The notes beneath the pieces are model-generated. The model worked only from the letters and a program-made list of their open reading frames with translations, had not been told where the DNA came from and searched no databases. A stretch of DNA of 15,428 bases, taken from NCBI GenBank assembly GCA_964639395.1, contig CAZXCT010000029.1:1-15428 (forward strand), given 5' to 3'. This stretch comes from ATZT02 sp964639395. GTDB taxonomy: Bacteria > Actinomycetota > Actinomycetes > S36-B12 > UBA5976. How positions within the stretch are numbered: the stretch's first letter is position 1; every line of letters begins with the position of its first letter. Positions 7,003-12,444 of the stretch are shown piece after piece. The position numbers were made by a program, and so were the translations under genes.

Positions 7003-7461
7003 ATGAAAAAACCTGGCTGGATTTTGGTAGCACTTCAATTTGCCTTATTAATCGCACTGGTATTTATCCCAGAACAACCCTCTCCTAGCCCGGCGATTTA
7101 TACAATCGGTCGAACCCTGGCTATCGCTTCATTATTCTTATTGGTAATTGCTGCCTTTTTTTTGCGACCATCGATCACAGCATTACCCGAGCCACGAGCT
7201 GATGCACCATTTATTACTTCGGGTGTTTATGGATACATTCGCCATCCCATGTACTCGGCTTTAATTTTGTTCTCAATTGGAGCGGCTCTATATAAGTGGT
7301 CTCCTTTGGCTTTATTGGTTGCTTTTGGATTAATTGTGATCTTGAATATTAAATACCGCTATGAAGATTCTCTTTTAAAAGAAAAATGGCCTCAAGCAGC
7401 TGACTACCAAAAAAAGGTTGGAGCGCTGTTTCCTAAGTCAATCCGACCAACATATAAATAG
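7003..7461 (+). CDS. Isoprenylcysteine carboxyl methyltransferase-like membrane protein
   Basis: A 152-residue membrane protein of the ICMT/PEMT-like family. It has about four hydrophobic segments (7-23, 33-53, 83-96, 100-117). The S-adenosylmethionine-binding signature GVYGYIRHPMY is at 74-84, followed by Arg119/Glu121 (KYRYEDSLLKEKWP), an aromatic pair in ADYQKKV and a closing LFPK. The expected chemistry is SAM-dependent methylation of a small or lipid-linked acceptor. Bacteria mostly lack prenylated CAAX proteins, so the acceptor is unknown. The start ATG has only a weak purine-rich upstream region. Its last ten codons overlap the end of the convergent exporter gene by 29 nt. Confidence 0.85.
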   Translation: MKKPGWILVALQFALLIALVFIPEQPSPSPAIYTIGRTLAIASLFLLVIAAFFLRPSITALPEPRADAPFITSGVYGYIRHPMYSALILFSIGAALYKWSPLALLVAFGLIVILNIKYRYEDSLLKEKWPQAADYQKKVGALFPKSIRPTYK

Positions 7462-8176
7462 CAATTAAAATTACAATTACTGAGAATGATTTTTGTATTG
7501 TGCGAGCCGGTAGTTTTGTGGCAAAAGGCGCTAAGGCTAATGACGAAACTACTGCCGCTAAGGTAAAAGCCGCGATAGATTCAACTGGGATTTCACTCCA
7601 AAATTCAAATCTGAAACCTAAAGCAATTACCGTGTTTGTCGCGATCGCTACTAAAGAAGTACCCACGGCAATTTTAGTGGGAACTTTTAAAATTAGTACC
7701 AAAGCAGGCACTATTAAAAACCCACCGCCAATTCCGAGAAAACCGGTTATTATGCCAATCCCACTAGCAATCAAAATTGTTAAGGGCCAATTTGGTTTAA
7801 GTAAAGTCTCATTTTCTGATACCTGCCCGCGCCACATTGAAAAGGCTGCAACAAACATTAAGGCTGCAAAAATTGCCACGGTTATTGTTTCAGAGACTTC
7901 GGCTACCAAGCGAGTGCCAAGATAAGTGCCAAGTACACCTAGTAATGAAAATGTTAAACCGAGTTTTATATTTACTTGAGATTTTTTTATTCTAGGTAAG
8001 ACTCCAGCAATTGCAGCTGCGCCGACTACTACTAATGAAGATGTTGTTGCGGCAGTTGCGCTTAATCCTAAAACTGCAATTAAACCTGGTACCGCCAATA
8101 TGGCCCCACCGGCACCCACAATTGCCAACACTGCGCCAATTGCAATACCTAAGAGGATTCCCTCAAATAGCATCAT
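7433..8176 (-). CDS. TauE/SafE-family anion (sulfite/sulfonate) exporter
   Basis: A 247-residue polytopic membrane protein with the internal duplication of the TauE/SafE family: GIAIGAVLAIVGAGGAILAVPGL near the N-terminus and GIGIITGFLGIGGGFLIVPAL in the second half, each with the glycine-rich G-x-G-G-G helix. About eight membrane helices are expected. Family members export sulfite, sulfoacetate, thiosulfate-type or other organosulfur anions. It is the third gene of the leftward unit, starting 3 nt after the rhodanese stop. That fits removal of sulfite or thiosulfate made by the dioxygenase/rhodanese upstream. Two adjacent ATGs (8176 and 8173) are possible starts, neither with a clear ribosome site, so translation is probably coupled to the rhodanese. 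The substrate is inferred from context. Confidence 0.9.
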   Translation of the reverse strand: MMLFEGILLGIAIGAVLAIVGAGGAILAVPGLIAVLGLSATAATTSSLVVVGAAAIAGVLPRIKKSQVNIKLGLTFSLLGVLGTYLGTRLVAEVSETITVAIFAALMFVAAFSMWRGQVSENETLLKPNWPLTILIASGIGIITGFLGIGGGFLIVPALVLILKVPTKIAVGTSLVAIATNTVIALGFRFEFWSEIPVESIAAFTLAAVVSSLALAPFATKLPARTIQKSFSVIVILIAIYMLVGLT

Positions 8177-8179
8177 TGC

Positions 8180-8509
8180 TTACGCAACATACGGTGAATC
8201 ATTATCGCCTGTCATTGGCAGCCCTGCCTCAAACCAACTAAGCATTCCACCTGACATATTTGCCACATCTAACCCGTAAGTTTCTAATTGCATTGTTACC
8301 TGCCCAGAGCGATTTCCAGAGCGACAAATAAAAATAATTGATTTGTCTTGTGGGATTTTTTCGGTATCAAAGGCGCTCAATGGATTGAAGATTACATTTT
8401 CTACTTCAGCCCGACCAGCTTGCCACTCCATTGGCTCACGAACATCTATCCCGAGTGCTTCACCTGATTTAATCTTTTCGAATGCTTCTTGGGCGCTGAT
8501 CTCTTTCAT
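8180..8509 (-). CDS. Single-domain cytosolic rhodanese
   Basis: A 109-residue sulfurtransferase with no signal peptide. Features: MKEISAQEAFEKI, the CH2A-type IDVREPMEWQAGRA, and the active-site loop C62-R-S-G-N-R-S, followed by the GLDVANMSGGMLSWFEAGLP end that marks single-domain rhodaneses. The Cys is expected to carry a persulfide and pass sulfur to a thiol or sulfite acceptor. It begins 3 nt after the stop of the dioxygenase fusion gene, with an AAGGTGAAGG purine stretch inside that gene's tail as ribosome site. It ends 3 nt before the exporter gene, so the three are clearly one operon. The catalytic loop is the same as in the lipoprotein rhodanese of the opposite operon. Confidence 0.93.
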   Translation of the reverse strand: MKEISAQEAFEKIKSGEALGIDVREPMEWQAGRAEVENVIFNPLSAFDTEKIPQDKSIIFICRSGNRSGQVTMQLETYGLDVANMSGGMLSWFEAGLPMTGDNDSPYVA

Positions 8510-8512
8510 CTT

Positions 8513-9919
8513 TTATGCCTTCACCTTCTGATCACTTGGGGCGAGAGGACCCGCGTCGCTGTCGCCCAGCTTTATCGGCAATTCTTTCACGGCCAGCGTG
8601 GCATCGTAAGACTCATTAATTAGTACTGCACTTAAGCCTGCCTGTTCTAACATTCCGACTGCAGCGGCAGCTCGATAAGCGCCAGCGCAATGAACCCAGA
8701 TTTCTTTGTCTTTAGGCAGTTCTCCAACTCGTTTAATTAACTCATGCAAAGGAATATGGTGAGTTCCCAAAATGTGAGAAGCTTCTCGCTCGCTGTTTCG
8801 GCGCACATCTAGCACCATGAGCTGTGGGTCTTTTAAAGCTTCAACCACGTCATGAAAAGTAACAGTTTTGGTTGACGCTAAATTGTCAAATTCTTTAAGA
8901 TCACCAACAAAAGCAGCAGCGGGTCGCTCGATTCCAATTCGAACTAATTCTCTTTGCGCTTGTTGAATATCAGACGCTTTATCACTTAATAGGTAAAGCT
9001 TTTCTTCATAAGGAAACACCCAACCTAAATAAGTTGCAAAAGATCCATCTAGTCCAAATGACAAAGAACCACTCACGTGCGCCTTAGCCCAAGCGTCACG
9101 ATTTCTCAAATCTACTACCCAATCTCCGCTTTCAATTGCTTTCAAGATTTCGTCGGTAGACATTTTTGTCAACTCTGATAAATCAATCGGTCCGGGACCG
9201 GCGTGATTTGCTGGGCCCATATATTTGTAATAAGCCGGAAAGGCATCAAGACCTGCCAAGGTTTGTGAGACAAAATCATCAACTGTAAATAACAACGCTG
9301 GGTTGGTGCGCTTTTCATCAAGAATTGATGATGAATCCCCACTAGTTGCAGTAGCTGCGCAAAAAGATCCAAAGCCATGAGTTGGATGCACGCTCACTTG
9401 ATCTTCTAGCAAATTCGCCAACCTATTCGCCGATCCGTGTTGCAACCTAGCCAGAGTTTCAGCGTGAGCGGGGCCTAAAAGATCTGGCCTACCGGTTGAG
9501 CCGTGCAACAGAGAACCGCCAGTAAACACTGCTTGGTATTTATCTTGCGAGTTCAATAAGGCATAAGAGAGATGGGTAAAAGTATGACCCGGAGTATGAA
9601 GCGCCTGAATAGCAAAGCTTCCAATTGAAACAATTTCTTCATCTTTTACGGTTTTGCGCTCAAAAGTTACTGGGTCTTGCTCGTGCACTAGGTATTGCGA
9701 ACCGTGGGTTTGAGCTAAAACCAATCCACCTGAGACGTAGTCGTTGTGCATATGGGTTTCGACAACCGCTGCTAAGGAAACTCCCTCTGCCTCTAAAATC
9801 TCTTGCACTCGGTCAATATCTCGCTGTGGGTCAACCACTAAAGCGGTTTTTGTATCGTGAACGATGTATGAGCGATCCCCTAGCGTTGGGGTATCGAGAT
9901 TAATAATTTTTATAGACAC
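8513..9919 (-). CDS. MBL-fold persulfide dioxygenase/double-rhodanese fusion (CstB-like)
   Basis: A 468-residue three-domain protein. Residues 1-240: metallo-beta-lactamase fold of the ETHE1-like persulfide dioxygenase group, with ETHMHNDYVSGGL at 54-66, the metal His in HTPGHTFTHL (His112), and HPTHGFGSFC at 178-187. Residues 254-345: rhodanese-homology domain without the catalytic Cys (the loop reads LLSDKASD). Residues 352-450: active rhodanese with Cys411 in HCAGAYRAAAA. This order matches CstB, which oxidises low-molecular-weight persulfide to sulfite and then makes thiosulfate. Odd points: the metal-binding Asp of FTGD is Gly here (FTGGSLL, 132-138) and the HxHxDH motif ends in Tyr. GTG start at 9919 with GGAGG at 9924-9928. 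First gene of the leftward operon, with a TATACT -10 overlapping the operator. Confidence 0.9.
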   Translation of the reverse strand: MSIKIINLDTPTLGDRSYIVHDTKTALVVDPQRDIDRVQEILEAEGVSLAAVVETHMHNDYVSGGLVLAQTHGSQYLVHEQDPVTFERKTVKDEEIVSIGSFAIQALHTPGHTFTHLSYALLNSQDKYQAVFTGGSLLHGSTGRPDLLGPAHAETLARLQHGSANRLANLLEDQVSVHPTHGFGSFCAATATSGDSSSILDEKRTNPALLFTVDDFVSQTLAGLDAFPAYYKYMGPANHAGPGPIDLSELTKMSTDEILKAIESGDWVVDLRNRDAWAKAHVSGSLSFGLDGSFATYLGWVFPYEEKLYLLSDKASDIQQAQRELVRIGIERPAAAFVGDLKEFDNLASTKTVTFHDVVEALKDPQLMVLDVRRNSEREASHILGTHHIPLHELIKRVGELPKDKEIWVHCAGAYRAAAAVGMLEQAGLSAVLINESYDATLAVKELPIKLGDSDAGPLAPSDQKVKA

Positions 9920-9943
9920 GGTTCCTCCGAATTCGGTGAGTCA

Positions 9944-9949
9944 AGTATA
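9944..9949 (-). promoter_or_regulatory. -10 box of the leftward sulfur operon
   Basis: TATACT on the minus strand lies about 25 nt upstream of the GTG start at 9919 and overlaps the left arm of the inverted repeat. The leader would be short and carries the GGAGG ribosome site. The -35 region (around 9967-9972) is poor. A repressor on the repeat would cover the -10. Confidence 0.5.
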
Positions 9950-9966
9950 TACCCCCAGGGGTATAT
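9947..9966. promoter_or_regulatory. CsoR/CstR-type operator (inverted repeat) between divergent operons
   Basis: A perfect 9-bp inverted repeat, ATATACCCC (9947-9955) and GGGGTATAT (9958-9966), with CA between the arms. C-tract/G-tract pairs flanked by AT are the known operator form for CsoR/RcnR/FrmR-family repressors, including CstR. The repeat lies in the 63-bp gap between the dioxygenase gene and the CPVCN membrane-protein gene. It overlaps the minus-strand -10 and the position expected for the plus-strand -35. One site can therefore control both operons, and the matching repressor is encoded by the second gene on the right. The binding itself is inferred. Confidence 0.8.
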
Positions 9967-9970
9967 GGGT

Positions 9971-9976
9971 TATAGT
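9971..9976 (+). promoter_or_regulatory. -10 box of the rightward sulfur operon, leaderless arrangement
   Basis: TATAGT ends 6 nt before the ATG at 9983, so transcription should begin at or next to the start codon. No ribosome site could fit. The -35 position (about 9948-9953, 17-bp spacer) falls inside the inverted repeat. Confidence 0.5.
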
Positions 9977-9982
9977 TGACAC

Positions 9983-10474
9983 ATGCCAAATTGCCTAACT
10001 TCGATCCTCAGTTGGCCTGCCAAGCGTTGGATCACTGCCATTGTCACAGCAGTGCTCACCTTTCTAGTTCTTGGGATTCCCACTGCGGTTATCGAAAACC
10101 CAATATTCGGCCGCGCAATTGAGGTTACGCCTTGGTCTGTTCCAGTTTTAGCTATCACCAGTATCTTGGCTGGTTTACTTTTAGCTACTTATGTGCGTAC
10201 CGATAATTACTTGGAGGAGGAGAAATCTCTCAAAGTTGGCGGCATCGGTGGCTTATTGTCTTTTTTTGCTATTGGATGTCCGGTATGTAACAAGTTAGTT
10301 TTAATTGCGCTCGGCACCAGTGGTGCGATGAGTTACTTCGCCCCAATTCAGCCCTATTTAGCAGTATTTGGAATAGCTTTTTTGATTTACGCATTTAGAA
10401 AAAGAGTATTAAATGAATCTGCCTGCACCGTAGATTTTGCAAAAGTTAGCGTTTCAAAGGGAGAAGAAAAATAA
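9983..10474 (+). CDS. Membrane protein with a CPVCN motif, unknown function
   Basis: A 163-residue membrane protein with hydrophobic segments at about 15-37, 51-71, 88-112 and 118-138. The third carries the distinctive I-G-C99-P-V-C102-N-K-L-V-L-I-A-L-G-T-S-G-A stretch, followed by YFAPIQPYLA. Further Cys are at positions 4 and 148. A CxxC pair inside or at the edge of a membrane helix suggests thiol/disulfide or persulfide chemistry, or soft-metal handling. I recall similar actinobacterial hypothetical proteins but know no assigned function. It is the first gene after the operator and its stop overlaps the repressor start by one base (TAATG), so it is regulated with sulfur genes. The start is the first ATG and appears leaderless. 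A sulfur-species transporter or membrane thiol relay is my inference only. Confidence 0.82.
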   Translation: MPNCLTSILSWPAKRWITAIVTAVLTFLVLGIPTAVIENPIFGRAIEVTPWSVPVLAITSILAGLLLATYVRTDNYLEEEKSLKVGGIGGLLSFFAIGCPVCNKLVLIALGTSGAMSYFAPIQPYLAVFGIAFLIYAFRKRVLNESACTVDFAKVSVSKGEEK

Positions 10475-10770
10475 TGGCAACCAAAAAGACGGCAAAATTA
10501 AGTCATGTCTTGACTAATGAGGAGCAACTTTCAGAAGTTACTAACCGGATTAAGCGTGCTAATGGGCAACTCGGAGCAGTTGTCCGAATGATTGAAGAAG
10601 GACGTAATTGCGATGAGATCATTACTCAAATGTCAGCAGTCAGCAAAGCCATAAATACAGCTGCCTTCACCTTACTTACCTCCAGCATGAAGGAATGTTT
10701 AACCGCAAAGGGTAAAAATTCTGACGAAGTTTCAACTCATCTACAAAAACTATTTTTAACTTTGGCCTAG
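10474..10770 (+). CDS. cstR: CsoR-family repressor, CstR-like persulfide sensor
   Basis: A 98-residue all-helical repressor of the CsoR/RcnR/FrmR (DUF156) family. It shows RIKRANGQLGAVVRMIEEGRNC at 25-46, the DNA-contact and first-Cys region, then DEIITQMSAVSKAINTAAFTLL and SSMKEC at 70-75. Copper-sensing CsoR uses a Cys-His-Cys set with His four residues before the second Cys. Here that residue is Ser71 between Cys46 and Cys75, so copper binding is unlikely. Two Cys without His is the CstR pattern, in which persulfides crosslink the Cys pair and release DNA. The start overlaps the upstream stop by one base, with AAAGGGAG as ribosome site. It probably represses both its own operon and the divergent dioxygenase operon. 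Family is certain; the ligand is inferred. Confidence 0.88.
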   Translation: MATKKTAKLSHVLTNEEQLSEVTNRIKRANGQLGAVVRMIEEGRNCDEIITQMSAVSKAINTAAFTLLTSSMKECLTAKGKNSDEVSTHLQKLFLTLA

Positions 10771-10778
10771 GGGTAACT

Positions 10779-11168
10779 GTGAAAAAAATATTTTCTGCTT
10801 TAATTTTAACTGCAATTGCTCTCGCCGGCTGTGGTGGAGGAACCTCGGTCACCGAAGATGTTAATGTTCAAGGGTTCGCCAAGGTAATTGAAGACCCTGC
10901 AATCGTAATTATTGATGTTAGAACCCCTGAAGAATTCGCCCAAGGCTATATTGCCGGCAGTCTAAATATCGATGTATCAAATGCCAACTTTGTTTCTGAG
11001 GTTGCAAAGCTCGATAAAACCAAGACTTATGCGATTTATTGCCGTAGTGGCAATCGTTCAAAAGTTGCTACCGCAGAAATGGAAAAACTAGGGTTTACCA
11101 GTCTTTACAACATGACCGGTGGAGCAATTGATTGGGAGCAAGCGGGCTTTCCGCTGGTATCCCCTTAA
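10779..11168 (+). CDS. Rhodanese lipoprotein (extracytoplasmic sulfurtransferase)
   Basis: A 129-residue exported rhodanese. MKKIFSALILTAIALAGCGG is a lipoprotein signal with lipobox L-A-G-C18, then a short linker and one rhodanese domain: IDVRTPEEFAQGYIAGSLNIDV at 45-66, active loop C88-R-S-G-N-R-S, and the closing YNMTGGAIDWEQAGFPL. It should sit on the outer face of the cytoplasmic membrane and accept or donate sulfane sulfur there. Start is GTG at 10779 with AGGGG at 10769-10773, 8 nt after the repressor gene. Together with the cytosolic rhodanese of the opposite operon it gives sulfur transfer on both sides of the membrane. Its substrate and partner are unknown; the neighbouring CPVCN membrane protein is an obvious candidate partner. 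Confidence 0.93.
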   Translation: MKKIFSALILTAIALAGCGGGTSVTEDVNVQGFAKVIEDPAIVIIDVRTPEEFAQGYIAGSLNIDVSNANFVSEVAKLDKTKTYAIYCRSGNRSKVATAEMEKLGFTSLYNMTGGAIDWEQAGFPLVSP

Positions 11169-11192
11169 GAGGAGAAAGGGAATCACTTAAGT

Positions 11193-11375
11193 ATGTGTTC
11201 ACGCGTAATGTGCAAAAGTTGCAACAAGGTCACCTATTCAGGCTGCGGCCAACACCTTGATGAAGTTTTTGCCGGAGTTCCTAAAGAGAAGCGCTGCACT
11301 TGCCACGAAGAGGCAATGCGCAACCGTAAGCAAAATTCGAACGAATCTTTTTTTGGAAGGTTATTCTCTAGATAA
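11193..11375 (+). CDS. Cys/His-rich 60-residue protein
   Basis: A small, cytoplasmic protein with six Cys and two His in a fixed-looking pattern: M-C2-S-R-V-M-C7-K-S-C10, then G-C18-G-Q-H21, VPKEKR and C35-T-C37-H38, followed by a polar, basic tail ending FFGRLFSR. The arrangement suggests one or two zinc sites or a redox-active metal/thiol centre. Near-identical small proteins are, from memory, common as uncharacterised actinobacterial proteins. AGGAG and AAAGGG purine blocks lie at 11169-11180, slightly far but usable for the ATG at 11193. It follows the rhodanese lipoprotein by 24 nt and precedes a terminator-like hairpin, so it is probably the last gene of the repressor-controlled operon. 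A role in sulfur or metal handling is inferred only from location. Confidence 0.8.
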   Translation: MCSRVMCKSCNKVTYSGCGQHLDEVFAGVPKEKRCTCHEEAMRNRKQNSNESFFGRLFSR

Positions 11376-11385
11376 TTAAATTCGC

Positions 11386-11436
11386 CTAGAGTCGAGCGAG
11401 ACATTTAGTCTTTTTGACGCTAGATTTTTATTTTTT
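11386..11436 (+). terminator. Probable terminator of the rightward sulfur operon
   Basis: CTAGAGTC (11386-11393) pairs with GACGCTAG (11416-11423) with one mismatch. Inside it AGAC/GTCT forms a second short stem. A T-rich tract follows (11425-11436, interrupted once). The structure lies between convergent genes and overlaps the last codons of the M23 peptidase gene. Confidence 0.45.
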
Positions 11437-12243
11437 AGCGTTAGCTTTTAACCAAGAAACAGGGTCTAAGAGTTTCTCGTTATTGTCTCTTACTTCAAAA
11501 TGAACATGGTTGCCGCTAGAGTTTCCGGTGGAGCCAACTAAACCAATTACTTCACCTTGCTCGACATTTTGTCCTTTTTTAGCATTTATTTTTGTCATAT
11601 GGGCATAAGTTGCTTCAGATCCATCTGCATGTCTAATTGTCACTAAGCGACCGTATCCCTTGGCGTAACCAGAGGCTGTTACCTCGCCAGCTAAGACTGA
11701 ACGAATCTTGGTACCTCTTGGTGCTCTCACGTCAATCCCAGTATGGCGTCCGCCTTGCCACCTTCTACCGCGTTGCATATATGTAGCAGAAATTTCACCA
11801 ACTACTGGCATTCGGTAAGGCAAAGCCTTAGTTGAAACTCCCCTAGAAGGTTGTTTGCCAGCTTTAGCACGTGAGGAAGTGCCGCCAACTGAAGCGCCAG
11901 GTTCTGAAGATGCCCTGCGCTCTGAAGCGTTAGCCGCTTGCCGGTGTAAAAGATCCCAACCAGCAGGGCCCAAACTTCTTCCGTCTTCAACTTGATTGCG
12001 TCTTGCATAAAAATCCTGAACGGCGGCAATTGTGGCCGGGCCGTAGCGTCCGGTGGCAGATGGGATTGAGTAACCAAGCTTGATCATCGCCTCTTGCATT
12101 TGCTTAACATCGCTGTTTACTTGGCCTGCTGAAAGTTGAGATTCACCTGGATAACTTGGTGCAGCATGAGCAGTTGAAGCAATTAAAGAAACAATTACTG
12201 CCACAACGCCAGCACGAAGAAACCTAGAGATTTGTTTTTTCAC
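11428..12243 (-). CDS. Secreted M23 peptidoglycan endopeptidase with peptidoglycan-binding domain
   Basis: A 271-residue exported cell-wall hydrolase. I chose the GTG at 12243 because it starts a clean signal peptide: VKKQISRFLRAGVVAV, hydrophobic core, then STAHA cleavage before AP. The longer frame from 12345 only adds translated leader. After the signal comes a PG_binding_1 domain (about 36-105: VKQMQEAMIKLGYSI..TGRYGPATIAAVQDFYARR), a Ser/Ala/Lys-rich linker, and a LytM/M23 domain. Zinc ligands are present: His167 and Asp171 in HTGID, and His248 in HVHFE; the catalytic His215 and His246 are also there. It should cut peptide cross-links in the wall. It is divergent from the DedA-family gene, and its upstream region holds a CRP-like palindrome. 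All catalytic residues are intact, so it should be active. Confidence 0.93.
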   Translation of the reverse strand: MKKQISRFLRAGVVAVIVSLIASTAHAAPSYPGESQLSAGQVNSDVKQMQEAMIKLGYSIPSATGRYGPATIAAVQDFYARRNQVEDGRSLGPAGWDLLHRQAANASERRASSEPGASVGGTSSRAKAGKQPSRGVSTKALPYRMPVVGEISATYMQRGRRWQGGRHTGIDVRAPRGTKIRSVLAGEVTASGYAKGYGRLVTIRHADGSEATYAHMTKINAKKGQNVEQGEVIGLVGSTGNSSGNHVHFEVRDNNEKLLDPVSWLKANAKK

Positions 12244-12346
12244 CTCTCGACCATACCCCGCTACGCAAAAGCCTACCCAGCCACCTCGCATTAAAAGTCC
12301 AATAAATAATGGGGTTTTATTCACTCTTGGTAACACACGCCCCATT

Positions 12347-12362
12347 TGTAACGTATTTCACA
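12347..12362. promoter_or_regulatory. CRP/GlxR-like binding site
   Basis: TGTAA-CGTATT-TCACA matches the CRP-family consensus TGTGA-N6-TCACA at nine of ten conserved bases. It lies in the 201-bp gap between the M23 peptidase gene and the DedA-family gene, 104 bp from the former and 83 bp from the latter. No strong promoter hexamers were identified for either gene; TAGGGT at 12428-12433 is a weak -10 candidate for the rightward gene. Nothing else in 12244-12444 could be assigned. Confidence 0.45.
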
Positions 12363-12444
12363 AGCGAATAAAGGCGTATTTGCTGGTCTGTGGTTTTCGA
12401 CATAGCGAGTATTTCTTGGCTTAAAGATAGGGTCAGACTCAGTC

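Noticed and set aside
7500..8241. Long plus-strand frames inside the TauE and rhodanese genes
   Set aside because: Low-complexity translations antisense to clear family members; no ribosome sites.
12244..12345. Possible extension of the M23 gene to an ATG at 12345, or a ydaO-type c-di-AMP riboswitch in this leader
   Set aside because: The extension puts 34 residues before a perfect signal peptide. The leader lacks the conserved ydaO blocks apart from a chance GTCGAGAGG near the start codon.
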